DNA of 64,000 nt. Source: Stercorarius parasiticus. Lineage: Eukaryota; Chordata; Aves; Charadriiformes; Stercorariidae. Positions 12,961-25,890 of the stretch are shown piece after piece. The number at the start of each line of letters is the position of its first letter. Within the stretch, counting starts at the first letter, position 1. The stretch lies in NCBI GenBank assembly GCA_013396915.1, contig VWZL01005178.1:184053-248052 (forward strand), given 5' to 3'. A program made the position numbers and the translations under genes. The notes under the pieces are model-generated. The model ran no database searches. It had not been told where the DNA came from and was given only the letters and a program-made list of their open reading frames with translations.

Positions 12961-14460
12961 ATAGTCGGGGGCCTGGGCAAAATGGTCAAGTTCTCCAGCT
13001 CTGCACTGGATGTCTTTGACTATTTTTGGGTGGACGTGGGTCCACACTCCCAAATCGTCACTCAGCCAAGCATGTTATAGTTAGATGCTTTGGAAAAGTG
13101 ATCAAGACCTGGAGCCAGTCTGATGGTCTTCTCACACCCAGAGCTGGCTTGGGGTGAGCCTTGGATGGGGCTTCTTTGGGCAGCACTGGCGTTATTTATT
13201 TCCCTGCAATAGCTGGGAGGCCGAGTTATGGAATCGGGGAAGTTTGGTGCTGTGTAACTATAGATCACTTTGGTTTCTTCTATTCTGTGCCTGGTTTGTT
13301 GACTTCTGCAAAACAAATACTAATGATTGATCTGTGCAAAAAGCAGAAGACGACATCCCTTTTTCCTGAAATATTTGGGAACTGAAACTTGTTGCAAGTG
13401 TAATTCCATCTGAGTCTAATTATTTTTAAATGCTGCCTGTGCAGGAAAAAAGGGGGAAAAAAGGTGTGAGCTTTTACAATCTTATTCATTCCATCAACGT
13501 AAAAGCTTTTTATTTGGCTTCAAAGTCAGTCTACTACTTCACAACAAAATTTCATTATGTCCCAGCTGAGTTCTGTTTAATGGAATTAAATTTCACCCTT
13601 TCTAATTATCTTTTGGAACAGACAATCTTTACAGAATAATTAGTAATAGAAGTACACAATGGATCATTGTCTTTATTACTTGCAAAGAAATTCTAGATGC
13701 TGGACTAAATCTTGAGGTATGATCTCCCAAAATGTAAAATATCTCACGCCCTTCCTCCTAAATTATATAACATTCACCGTAGTCAACATAATTTAGGCAC
13801 AATGGGCGGTAATTTTGCTTCTTTGAGATGACCAGCTTTAAGTTGCTTTTATAGAATAACTTTCCCGATCCCATTCTAATTAAGCAAGACTAGAGATAGG
13901 CCATCTTTTTGTCTTCAATTAATTGTCGAGATTTCTAAATGAAGGACTTAACGTCCTTTTATTAAGGAGATAAAAACAACTTTATATTTCCTTATCAAGC
14001 CTCCGGTTTTCCTTCAATGGTCATTTATATTGTGGCATTGTTTTAAAACGCCGCCTTCCGGTTCTGCTAAAATGCAGTAACCCCGCAAGTACAGGGTTGA
14101 AAACGGTAGTACCCCTGCGCTGAGTGGGCACGTACAGTCACAAACGAAAACAGGTAATCCTGGCATAGGTGAGAGTCATTTGGAATATACGGCCTCTCCC
14201 TCTCTGGCTTTTCTAAATGTTATAAAAATTATTAAATCTTCCTGAATTATACTCCAAGATGTGCTTCTCCTTGTCAAAACCAGGGAGAAATAACTTAATA
14301 AAAAGAAAATTAATTTTGTATCAAAATGGGCTGTTTCTCTAAGAATCAAGGTTGAAACTAACCTTTCATTGATTTAAAATTTGCCACAAAACTGGGAGGA
14401 AAAAAAGAAAATGTGCAAGAAAAATGGGTAGGGTCCTCCTTGGACTGCTAGTCTTTATAA

Positions 14461-14660
14461 TTTAATTTGTTGAGAATTTAAAATTACATTAATTGTGCTT
14501 AAATAACTGACATTATTTGACACTGCAACAACAGAGCAACGGAAATGAGTGACAAACACACAAAAGACTTTTGTTATCTTTGTTTGTCTGCCTGAATAAA
14601 TCTCAACAAGTAGTTCAAAGATTTAAATTTATAGCATACTTAATCGTCATTAGATGGCCA
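14461..14660. promoter_or_regulatory. Candidate AT-rich enhancer-like element
   Basis: This stretch packs several homeodomain-type cores (ATTACATTAATTG), repeated TGACA half-sites like those bound by MEIS/PBX proteins, and CTTTTGTTATCTTTGTTTG, which holds SOX/TCF-like and GATA-like cores. Such mixtures are common in vertebrate developmental enhancers, but short AT-rich cores also arise by chance. Function is inference only. Confidence 0.2.
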
Positions 14661-17600
14661 ATCCTATTGACTCTAAACTGCATTTCACTGATATTGAATA
14701 GTTTTGGCATCCGCTTCAGTTTGACTCATCAAGAATCTTAATTTTCAAATCACGGGGATTGTGTAAAGAGAGGTCATAAAGGAGGACTGTACACAGTGTT
14801 ATGCTATACGAGCGTTATAAAAATGTGTATTTTTCTTTCTCGTTCTAAAGCTGTTTGTTTATATTATTTCAATCCCACAGTGCTATTCAGAAATACAGCC
14901 TGTGATGGGGGACAACTAATAAAGGTTTTCAATTTAGAAAGTAATTAATTATTTTGAGACTTGCATTACTTGCATGAATTGGTGTATTTTTTAGTTCATA
15001 ATACCCCTCATCTGAGAAAGGCAAGGTTGATCTTCCCCATTCCCCAAAAAGGCAGTGTGTCCTGACCAAAAATGCCACGGACTGCAGTGGGAACGACCCC
15101 TTGGAAACAAAATCGGTTGGCTAAAAGCAGCCAGTCATACTTGCGTGTCGGATTATGCAGTGAGATATATAGACACCGTGTTGGGTCTTGCTATCGGAGT
15201 GCCATATTAATGCTCTCTGTATATCCATTTACCTATAATTGTACAGGAAAAATGTATATTATACTGTCTGGCAGGAAAACCTCTTACAGCCAGTGTCTGA
15301 GATGGGGGGGGGGAACAAAACTCCCAGCCCTTTCAAGCTCTCTTATTAACTGCTTCCTTTTATGAAAATCTCACAAAATACGCTTAAGCACTGCAAACTC
15401 TAAAGTGAAATGGCGTATGTGTTCTACCTGCTAAAACCAGTCAATTTAATTTAATTGAAATGATTTGCAAATTTGTATTGAATTTTCCCAGCTATTTGCA
15501 CTGAAAAGAATTAATAACATTGGATTGCTGTCTACTTCTATTTTCACAATATATTTTAACAGTTTGAAGAGTTTTGGTTTGGTTTTTATTTTTGTATTTG
15601 AAGTTATAAAACATTTTCTCTAACGTTGACCCAAATTTGACGTAAAACTGTGGGAAAATGAGGAAATTTTAATGTGAAGCCATTTGCTTCTTCTCTTCCC
15701 TACCTTTTCAGTTTGTCAGTTAACCAATCGTTTATTGAAATAGCACTATGTAATAGATACCAAACACCAATGAATACAACAAATATCCCATCCACTGATA
15801 CCAAATAAAGGTGTGTGTTAGCGTTACAGTCCAATTGAGATGAGCGTATCTCTGGCAAACCCCAGCATTCCATTGAATCAGTGTCTCTTCACATGCCGTC
15901 AGTGTTAATGAACTGGAGGCTTAAAAGGAAGCGGGCATTTTCAGCTGTTCTGAGGGACACGATATGGAATTATTAGCGAGCTACAGAAGACCAAAGTCAG
16001 GAAGTTTTCCAGCTTTGTCCTTCTTTCCATACCTACTGGTATGGAAATGACGGAGCCCATGCAGCATTGTGACAGGAATGAGAAGAACAAGTTCAGGATC
16101 TGCCAGACAAAGAGATTTGCCTTCGTTACAATATTCTGTACTTTGCCATATAAAGTTAATAGCCAAGTTTCTGATTTTCCCTTATTCTAGAGCAGAAAGG
16201 GGTTGAAATCAAAACCGGCCATTGAAGTTGAGGGACAGCTCTGCGTTCAGAGGTGTAAGAGACTGATGTTGTTAACCCTCATTAGTGACATTTACTTTAT
16301 TACATGGTCTGGCTCTGAGTCCATTTACAGCAGGAGCTATAAAAACTCAACAAGAATATTGAATTTACCGGAGCCTTCCAATAGAAATGAAATCAGAATT
16401 TGGCCCATCTGGACTGAACACCGATATTTGGTGGGAGTACAGTTTCCCTATGCTGTTGGCAGTTTAATTAATCAGCTGGATGATGTTATTTCACACCAGT
16501 GTCTGTTTATGACTGTGAGATAAATTAAAAAAGACCAGGATCTTCTCCTTTGGGCTAAGGAATAGCGTCCCTCACTGATGCAGGTGAAGAAATTTTTGTC
16601 TTGTTTGAAGAAAGCTGCTCCACAAAGTCTTGCTGTGAACTTACGGCTAATGACACTAGCCTCAGTGTAAAAGGAGAGACACACCTATTAAACCACTCTT
16701 ACTGGAAACAATTGTCTTTTCACTTTTCTTATACATAATAGCAAACAGGAAGGGTTGCAATATGGTACCTGCTTCCTGCAGCTCCCATGGAGCCTTACGC
16801 AGCAAGAGCCCCCCTTGCCTTGATGGGAGGATTTGGGCAGGAAGGCACAATGCAAGGCCAATAGCATCCGTCCTACAACTGGAGAGAAAGAGGGACACAG
16901 ATGTCGTGCTTTTCAGTAGCAATTTTGCTCCTTCCTTCAATAAACACAGGCAAACCATTCCTTGCCATTTGAGAGAGGAACCCAAATTCTGTTATTCATA
17001 GCGAATCCAAAGTGCAGGGGTTAGGCCTTTTGGTTCCTGAGGGACTGAGAGATTTTGTTATGAGATGCTTATTCCTGAAGGGCCAAAATCTCACAAAATA
17101 AGCAACTTCCAGCGTCTGTGAGTGGAGCAGAACTGGGACCTTAACCCTTGATCTTTGTATTGGCATTTGAAAGGATTTCCCTTTGAGCAGCACAACTGAA
17201 GGCCCAGCTGGATGCTGCGCAGTCGTTTCCTTCTGATGATAGAAAAACATAAGTAAAATGTAACGCTGGGGTGCAAAAAATACTAGCTGGTCCCAGTAAT
17301 TCCTTGACTATCTTGTTATTTAATTTGTGGTACACTACTAGGGACGTGCTAGAGTGCCTGGTGTCTTTGCCATGCTTTAAAAAACGACATAATAGTCAAG
17401 AGCACTAGTGCCTTCTGTTGAGTGTAGCAGTGTGCTATTAAGCCGATAGGATCAGTAAACTTCCTAAAGCCTGCAGGATGAATTGATGTTTTTCAAAGAC
17501 TTGTTTAGGAAAACAAGGGAAGCAAATGTTCGTAGTCTTTTAAGCAGGGGGAAAAAAGAGACCGAGAAAGAGAGAAAACTCTCAACGAGGGATTATTCCT

Positions 17601-19720
17601 TTGTCGATTCCATTCTGACAAGAAAAGAGAATGTGTGCTGATGATGGGTTGCTTTTGTTTAGACACTTATTTGTGCTACTCCGTGTGAGTGGGGGGAAGA
17701 AAATTTGTCGTGTCAGTAGGATGCAACAAGCACTGGGAGATTTATAAACAGATCAGTTACAGGCAGAGGCTCCCTTACAGCTTCAGTTCATATTCTTAGG
17801 CCTTTGCATACTGAAAGGTAGAAACACGCAGTGCTAGATGGTCGCTGAGGAGTGCGGTGATGAAAAAGAGCAAGTCACTGGTAGGCTGAGATTTTTCTTT
17901 TTTTTGCTTAATATAAAAAATTCCTAACTTAGTAATGCTAGCTTGGCGATGCTATATACAACTGACTGTTAAGAGGGATTTCTTCCCTGGTGTTTTGTTT
18001 TGAGAACCCTTGGTTTTGTTCCCTTCAGCCAGAGAGATAAAGGGACCCTACGGGCCCTTATTTCTCTGAGGAGAGCAGGTAAAACATATGGGAAAGTCGA
18101 GTCCAGTTCTTTATTTCCATGGGAATTTGCATGAGATGGGTTTAAATCCTTAGCAAAAGGGTCTATATTAATTTCCAAAAGGTTTTCTATTAGCATAGTT
18201 TGGTAAAAATCCTAGTGTTGGTGCAAAATTAATCTCTAATCTTTTATATCGAATTCTTTTCTCTCTTGAGAAGGGATATTTTCTGTCTTATCAGAAAGAT
18301 AAGCAAAATGGAGGTGTAGTGAAGAACTAGTGCTGACATGAGAAGAAACGAGCAGGAATTGGCCATGACTGGTCAGGTTTAATATGAGAAGGTTCTGATC
18401 AGCAGAACAACCTTTCCCATGAGGAAAATAGGCTAATACATGTTTTTATATGAATCTTGACTGGTTTATGTAAGAGGTTTTGCAAAAATACCAGGAAACT
18501 GGACTTGAAGACCCAGGATGGCATTTCCGGGTTGATTTTCCAACTTCGTTTGGCTCCCACTTTATTTTCAGTCTCCACAAGCAGCTCCGTAGATTAGTTC
18601 TATCAGCACAAATGTCCACAGAACAAATACTCGGCTTCAGCACTTGCATTTTTCTGAAAATAATTGTGGACTGCTAATTTAAGGATCAGAGGATGTGCCT
18701 GGCATTGCGTAAAATGTATATTTAAAAAAAAAAAAACCTCGGCAAAGCTCTAGGCCAAGACACAAGGTTGACCGGACTTTGGCTTTCATCCACTGTGAGA
18801 GTTTCTGTGTGATCAAAGGTATTTGTCAGGTCCCCTTTCTCGCAGGAGCAATGCCAGCTCACAAACCTGTTGGCCACCTCTTCCTGACACAGGCTTGCCC
18901 CTCTGTTGTATTGGCGTGACAGTCTATGAGCGTGCGCTGTGGGGAGAAGGCCGCACACTCGGCTACCAACCTTGCCAGATTAAAAATGATGCTGACAAAA
19001 GAGAGAGTGAGAGATATTTTCACTGGAGATCCACCACCGAGTTGGGTTGTGGTTGTGGCATCCCAGCAGTTGGGTGGCACAGGGCTGGGAGGACTTGCTG
19101 GCAGCAGCGTCTATGGGAGCCTGGTAAACAACGCAGAGACATTTCGTTGTGATTTATTCATCTCAGTCACTTGGGTTTGCAACAGAAGTGACTCTGGGGC
19201 TCAGTCTGTGCTGTGCCAGCACTTTCGAGCTCCTGTTAATCTCCACTGAGACCTCTTAGGAGTCTTTGCACTTGTCTACCCAATCCAGAAATCTTTATCA
19301 TTGGCCTGATTCAGCTCTCGGAGATGTATGGGAAGAATTATCCTGGTTAAGAAAGAGAACTTGTAGCAGCATTTATGTTCTGGAGACTCTTTCTCATGCG
19401 ACTGTAGTGTTCAGTGCCTGATTCTCTACTGCCTTATGTCTTGTGTTGCTGTTTGTTTATGGTGCTAGTACAGAAACTGTGCTGTTCTGATTCGGAAGCA
19501 TTTTATACCCGACAGAGAAGTGGGTTTAACTGGTGCAAGGACATTTGTGCAAGGTAGGACGCTTAGTCTTTAACAGTCTTAAACGAAAGGATATTCACTT
19601 ACTCTGGTAAAGTGAGTACTGTAGACGTTTACAGATATAAATATGTTCACAGATGTTTCGTCTTCCTCTTGAAGGAAAGTTTTCCTAACGAAGTGTTTAC
19701 TCGCACAAGTGAATGTAAAA

Positions 19721-19746
19721 AGAAATAACTCTGAGAAATAACTCTG
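19721..19746. repeat. Perfect 13-base tandem duplication
   Basis: AGAAATAACTCTG occurs twice head to tail with no mismatch (19721-19733 and 19734-19746), probably a recent replication slippage. Confidence 0.8.
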
Positions 19747-20537
19747 TGGATGTTGTTGGTTTTTTTCCTTGCCCTATGTATACTGGCCATAGGGAATTGG
19801 CATAATCACATAGTTGATTTAAAGTTGAGACTGTGCAGCAGAAGAGTTAAGATGTATTAGATTTAGGGCTAGATTCTGACACATCTTTTCTAGTAGAATA
19901 AATTGGTGTTTACTCTGTGAGTAACTGAAAAAAACAGGACCTACAAAAAATGTACAACTTCCAGAAATCCCCAGTAATTGTTAATGTTCATACTTCTGCA
20001 GTCATCTCTGCGTATAACTCAAATTCCATCTAAAAATTCCCTCTTTCTAGTTTTGTTCGGGAAGGAGGATTTCACAGAATTGTAAGTGCGTTTGAATCCA
20101 AGAGATTTTTTCGCCGTAAAACTCTGAAGAGCCTATTATGCTCCTGCCCTGTCTAAAGCAATGTAAAGTGAAGCTGTTCCCCTGTGAGTAATGATGTGTC
20201 AGACTAATTGTTTTGACTGGCTGGGCATCCTCTGCGCTCGCTGGATCATGAACACAGCGACCGCCTTCGGTTTCATGCCCCTGCGCTCTGAATGCCGTGT
20301 TTGCGTCTCACGGTTGCTTTTATACCATCTTTCTTTGCACCTCTTGTGTTACGTTTTTGCTGCTCAGTGTTTGTCAACATCACATTTGAAAATACCACGG
20401 AAGGGCTGAGTGTTATACAATCAGCGCCTAACGTTTAAAGAACACTATTTTGTATGGGACAACCTGCTGTTAGTTTGAATATCAAGTATCCCATTTACAT
20501 TTTGGTGGATAGTTCAGAAATTTGATGTTTGCCAAAT

Positions 20538-20561
20538 ATGAAGTGTTGAAGAACACTTCAT
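20538..20561. repeat. Perfect short hairpin, 10-base stem
   Basis: ATGAAGTGTT (20538-20547) and AACACTTCAT (20552-20561) are perfect reverse complements separated by the 4-base loop GAAG. The stem does not extend further with canonical pairs, so it is shorter than a microRNA precursor arm. Confidence 0.7.
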
Positions 20562-21307
20562 GTGCTGGATTAGTTCGCTGTTGTGATCTCCTTCACAATG
20601 AGCAGCCATCTAATAAAATTTTGCCTGCACAAATTTACGTGACTGTGTTACGCTGTCTTGTAGGTGACAGTTCAAACATGCAGTAACAGAATCTTTAGAT
20701 TCCTTTTTGTTTTTATCAGATGGGCAGAAGATCTTTCAGGAAAGGAAACCAAAAGAAAATATTTGCCTCCAGCTGTTAAAATAACATTCACAAATCAGCT
20801 GTAGCAAATAGACTGGAAAATAGTTGGCTTGATCACACGTGTGTTAAACTATTTTATGACAGTTCATAGCAAATTATTTTAAAAATTCACTTGGTGTATG
20901 CCACAAGTAAAATTTTACAATGTTGTCTGCAGTAGTAAAAATAATATAATAAATCTTCTTAGAAGCTGTTGCCAGAAATTTGCCTTGCAGCGTAATGTGG
21001 AGATTCCACTAGAGGAATCCCGTAACCTGTGCAAAAAACTGTGATTTGTGGAAACGCTGCTCACATCCTGCTTACCCTGCAAATATTTCCTCATCCCTGA
21101 GTTTTGGTAGCGCAGCCCGGAACACCTTGCTGACTCGAACCCCCCACCCTGCATAAAACATAATAAACGGAGCTGGTAGTGGTGAGATTTGGTACAAAAT
21201 AAGGAGCTTTAATTAATTTTAAATGGTGCTTTTCAGAGTGTCAAAAGCTCAGCCCAGTGAAGTGGAAAAGGGGGTTAGAGCGGCTAGAGCCTGGCAACAC
21301 AGCTAAT

Positions 21308-21535
21308 CTCGGCACTTCTGAGCGAGCTCATTCCCGATGCTTACCTCAGTGCGTCGGCATCCGAGGTAGAGCTGCCTGGGGACAGGCGAGGGGACAAGCC
21401 ACGGGACAGAGAGGGCTGCTGCTGCGGGGCTGCCCGGGGAAGGGCTGTGACAAGAGCACATTGTCCCAGCGCGGGGCTGCGCGGCCGGGGCGGCGCGGGG
21501 CTGTTTGGAGCAAACCCAGACAAAGCGGGGGCCTG
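21308..21535. promoter_or_regulatory. Short CpG-rich patch
   Basis: The patch is strongly GC-rich with dense CpG. About 15 CpGs fall between 21350 and 21510 by hand count, including GCGCGG and GGCGGCGCGG runs, and AT-rich DNA lies on both sides. It could be a small CpG island, an orphan promoter or a GC-rich enhancer. A 141-codon plus-strand frame beginning with GTG at 21257 crosses it, but long frames are expected in GC-rich DNA and its protein has no recognised domain. Confidence 0.35.
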
Positions 21536-24427
21536 GTGCTGGTGAGCACAAACCCTCTGAGATGGAGCCCGCAGACAGACTGCCACGCACCAGATACAAT
21601 CTGTGGGCCGCGCTTTCAGTCGCTGTGGGTCAGGGCAGCCCCTCTGCAGCAACCTCCTGCTCTGCTGGCCCACGGCATTTAGATAGTAGTCTTGAAATTG
21701 GTGGTTACGTGTTTACTTTCAAAGAGAGAGGGACTGTGCCCATGCAAATATTCAGTTTTAATATTCCCCTGCATAAAGCAAAATGTGTTTTGAGTAGGTC
21801 CTCTTTGATTGTTTAAAAGACAAACTAAATTGTTTTTTTAACTTACTGTATAGAGAATTTGTTCTTCTGGACGTTACTTTGGGAACTGTTTTCTAAAGGC
21901 TTATGGTTATAAACACAAATACCATTAACTAAGCTATCAAATATTTTCAGGTTTTTGTTGTTTTATGTTTTCCATTATCATTTTAACAGTAGCCGAGATC
22001 TGCTTGTCTACCCAGCCTCGTTTCTCTTGGTAGCAGAGGCAGAACTCCCATTGACTTCCACCATGGCACATAGGGTGAATCAGTACTTAATATATGTTAA
22101 ACTTAGACAAAAAGTTTTGGTGCTGAAATGTTAAAGTTAGACAAAAAAAGAGCCTGCTGCTGAAATGGGTGTGCAAGATTTCAGCTAAAAATCCCTCTCA
22201 GGCTTATAAGGCCTCTGATAATGCCCCTTAGAATTAAGCTGGCACTTCATAGTAAGTTCTTATTCATCCGTTATTTACAAAGTAGGGAAATAAACTCCCT
22301 CAGTACTATTCGCTGAGTACCAGTCAGATGACCCACAGACAACAGAAGCTTGCAAAGTTTTAATAAGCTAGATAATTCCTTTTTATAAATGTAATTGCTC
22401 GTCTCAGCCACTGGAGCATAGCAGCTTCACACTCTTCCTAACTTCTGCACAAAGTGACTTTCTACAATTTTCAATTGTAACCCCAGCTACATTCATGGCC
22501 CGTTTTGTATTTCAAGTTTGATCTACTGAAGAGGCTTAAGATTTTGGCCTTGTTTCTACAAAGCACGTAAGCCTAAAATGGGGCTATTCCTATTCCCAAG
22601 AAGTCTATGCCTCGGTGCCACCCCAAGAGGATCCACCGCCTCTGCTCTGCTGCTCCAGCTATGAAGCTCTGGAGATAAGTTTGCCCTGAACGTCTCTGTT
22701 GTTGCAGTATTTACCCGTTCGGTTCAGGACGCTCTCGTGATGAGTTTGTCTCCCTGTAAAGGCACTTCCTTGCATTGTTTCCATAAGGCGGCAGGACATG
22801 TTAGTCCAAAGTCCGCTTGTTGTCCTTATGAGCTACAACAAGCCCTCTAGACCTGCTATCCCTATAGCGTTTATTTGCTGACTTCCTTCCCTCTCCCCCA
22901 AAAAAACCCCAACACCCCAAACCTCCCAAAAGCTCAGAATTTCCACAAGCAGGCAATTCATCATTTCACTGACAAGGATGCTCCTGAGTGTGTATCTCCT
23001 ACACGCATCAGCTGATGGCAGATTGGGAAGACGTGCTGACCTTGGGCATGACTGCCTTGTGCCATCGAGCTTCTTTCTGCTGATGGTGAATACACAGTGC
23101 TGAGTAGTCCTCCCCAGCATCTGTGACATATTTGCTAGGTAGTCATCTGGTAATGTGTCATCTGTGGGGTGTAGAAGTCGAATGCAGGCAGTCCTTTGAA
23201 AGTTGGAGTAGCTCCTGAGGTCCTACCAGGGAAGGTAGTCAGGAAGCTCCATGAAGCAGCCTCCCCACTGGCCCTGTGCCTTGGCCGCATCCTGCGCTGC
23301 ATACGCGGTTGGATCTGCCTGTGCACAGCGGCCTGGGGCCACCTACCCCCCATAACACCTTCTCCAGTCACTTAGAAAGGTGCAGGAGCTCTCTCTCTTC
23401 TGCCTCTAGCAGTCGCTGCTCATTTAGGAAGTTTGCCTGGCTGATGCCTGGCCAGACTCTCTGTGACCGTGTACATATTGTCTAAGAGGTGACAGCAAAT
23501 TTGGTTATGTGTAATTATACGCAGTTGTATCCTTTATACGTTGTTTCCTATTCATCTCTTCCAGATTAAATTGTTTCCCAAATAATAGACCGAAAGCTTT
23601 AGTTCAGGGATTGGTTTTAACTGAAAGCTGCCAAGGGGACCAGATAGGTGGGGAGATGGATTTTGGCATAAAGAATAAACATCCCCTAAGAAATATGTTG
23701 GCTCAAGTTTTTTGTTTATTCATGGTCTATCTTGAAAATATAATAGTTTTGCTTCTGTGGTAAGATACCTTTAGTGGGAAACCTCACCTTTTCGTGTCTA
23801 TATTCTGCTACCATGTCTTGTCTTCCTTTTGTAATTAAACATTTTGGGCCTAGTCCTGAACACGTCAGGTGAAATTTCATTGACTTAGGGTAACTCTTTG
23901 TCTAAGGAGATTGAGACCAGGCTGTGTATTAAATACATTTAATCTGCATTCTAGATCCATACTACACGAAACCAAACCATTGTTACAGTTTTCCTCTGAG
24001 TGTCGGTGCTGTGAAAGCGCATCAGGAATTATACATGAACCCAGGCTGAATGAAACCCGTGCTGTGTAGCCACAGTAGAGAATTTGTATTATTTTTAGCA
24101 TTCATTCACATCATATAGTGACAGAGCAGTCACCAGGAATTATAGCAGGCTTTGCAAACCTATTGCTTACATGAGGACATGTTAAATCGGACAATGTCCC
24201 CAGACCTATTGGCTCACTTCAGCTTTTGCTGGTAACAGAAATTGCCTCCCACCTTCCATTTCAAATCTATCCTTAGTTTCTCTAAGGTACCTAATATAAT
24301 GACATTAAAAAGAAAACACTGCTTATAGATGTTGCTTTTTCTTTTTTCCATGTGTTTGCCCTGGGCTGGGAAGGTTTTGACCTCGAGCACATTCCCGTCT
24401 TCTAATGAGCGCCAGGGCAAGGGACGG
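21536..24427. other. Unique non-coding DNA
   Basis: No gene recognised. It contains an imperfect tandem duplication at 22096-22166 and fragments resembling an old amniote repeat near 22041-22060 and 23847-23890 (see findings). Confidence 0.5.
22096..22166. repeat. Imperfect tandem duplication, ~35-base unit
   Basis: Two adjacent units share GTTAAA(C/G)TTAGACAAAAA at the start and (G/C)TGCTGAAAT at the end (22096-22129 and 22130-22166), with a few substitutions and a 3-base length difference in the middle. Confidence 0.65.
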
Positions 24428-24540
24428 TCCCGTGGCTAAAACATGGGCCTGGGGACGCAACAGGCAGAGGGGTGGGGCTGGCCAGGCTCCGGCACAAATC
24501 TGGGGCAAGTAATTTTCTCTCTCTGTGACTCAATGCTTGC
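24428..24540 (+). mobile_element. MIR-type SINE relic
   Basis: GTGGCTAAAACATGGGCCTG matches the tRNA-derived head of MIR (GTGGTTAAGAGCATGGGCT). Further along, GGGGCAAGTAATTTTCTCTC and TCTGTGACTCAATG follow the MIR core (GGGCAAGTCACTTAACCTCTCTGTGCCTCAG). The order and spacing of head and core support an old, diverged plus-strand copy. Confidence 0.55.
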
Positions 24541-24544
24541 AACC

Positions 24545-24594
24545 AAAAAAAAAAAAAAAAACCCAAAAGGAAAAAAAAGAAAAAAAAAAAAAGG
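24545..24594. repeat. A-rich low-complexity tract
   Basis: It starts with an A17 run, then CCC, A4GG, A8G and a further run of about 12 A. It lies directly 3' of the MIR relic. MIR elements normally lack long poly(A), so this is more likely independent expansion or a separate A-tailed remnant. Confidence 0.8.
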
Positions 24595-25814
24595 AGTCTT
24601 TTCTCAGTGTTAAACATGTTTTCAGATCCTCTGTGCAGAACAAAGGTTATTTTCTTTTGGAAACATTTCAGAAAAGAGCAGAGGCAGTGAGGAGGCTTCC
24701 TGTATGTTTGGAAGTTCATTCCAAATTTTCCCAGGCGCTCCAAACCCTTTTGTAACTGGCAGTTAGGAAGGGATGCTTTTTCCGTGGGATTTTGATTACA
24801 ATAAGGTTGTGCTTTAAATGTACGTGTATTATTTAGGACAGAAGTTTAGGTCTTTGCCAAGGTAAGATATTTGCCTTTCTGACTCTAGAAGACCCAAGTG
24901 AAAAGGGAGGAGTGGAGGACAGGAAATTAAAGTGTCTTTTGTCCTTGGGACTAGTTTCTTTTCAAATTTTATGCAGTGATTTGACTTGCTATTTATTTTA
25001 TCCAGCATGGCTTGCTCATCAGAGGTGGTTCTACATTGGGGCAGCCAGTGCACTATTCCACTCACATCACTGAGACAATTAAATCACAGCGAGATAATTT
25101 TATTTTCGTTTTAATTCTGTGCATCACTCACAGATCTTAATTTAACAGCACATGCAGATGAACGATTTCTGACTCAAGATATCTGTGGTGATGTAAGGAA
25201 TAGGGACCATTTCAGGATTTAGTCTTCATTTGCTTGCGTAACTCGGATGTTGTGCCGAAGGTTGGCAATGGCAAAGCCGATGCCCGCCAGCGCTGTGCTC
25301 TGGGTACGGACACCCCTCAGCGGTCTGAGCGAAAAGGTCAGGCTCTGTTAGCTCAGGGACGGAGCTCACTGTCACAGCGGGTGCTGCCACGGGAGGGTGA
25401 CACAGTTGGACTGGGTGGATGCGGGCAACTGGTTTTTGCATTTTGAAGTAACGCAAATGCAATTATTTTTTTTGGTGCGTGTGACTGTTCGTAGTATTTA
25501 GATATACTATCATGTTCTAAAAGGGTGAAAGAAAAGTGGAGGAGAGAAATGGGGGTGTTCAGACAGTGACACATCAGCATCTCTAGATGTCTTATAATTT
25601 CAATCTATACATTAACTTATGATAAGAGTGGCAATTTTATGCACGAGTGCAAATCTTATGCAACAGAATGTATTTTGTCATTAACTGAATGGACAATTTT
25701 GTCACTCCGAGCGATTTTTGCTAAAAATAAATAAATCCATTTTGTAACTAAATGCATTTATTTAGAAACAAGGGACGTCTGTCTGATTGGAAGGGAGTGG
25801 GTGTTTTGAGAAAG

Positions 25815-25890
25815 AGGTGGCTTGTGAGTCAGAACTCCTTAGATCTATTCTCGGTTCTGCTTCTGATTCATTATTGGTTGGATCCCAAAC
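25815..25890 (+). mobile_element. Possible MIR fragment
   Basis: GTGAGTCAGAACTCCTTAGA, then TCTATTCTCGGTTCTGCTTC, loosely follow the MIR order (gagtcaggag-cctgggttc-aatcc-ggctctgcc). The similarity is weak and covers only part of the core. Confidence 0.3.

Larger units (their letters stand above)
12961..21307. other. AT-rich non-coding DNA, candidate conserved elements
   Basis: No gene recognised. The interval 13800-14760 is very AT-rich, with many ATTA/TAATTA cores and few CpGs. Other notes: a G10 run at 15304-15313, an A-run near 18723, a 13-base tandem duplication at 19721-19746 and a perfect hairpin at 20538-20561. The overlapping open frames at 18823-19249 on both strands show no known domain. 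Confidence 0.55.

Noticed and set aside
12717..13080. Several overlapping open frames of 64-96 codons on both strands
   Set aside because: They lie largely within the minus-strand CR1 3' end at 12640-12960, so they are repeat sequence and not genes.
21257..21682. 141-codon plus-strand frame starting with GTG
   Set aside because: It crosses a GC-rich patch where stops are rare. It has no ATG at its start, no known domain, and equally open frames on the other strand.
24525..24755. Lysine-rich plus frame and phenylalanine-rich minus frame
   Set aside because: Products of the A-rich low-complexity tract at 24545-24594.
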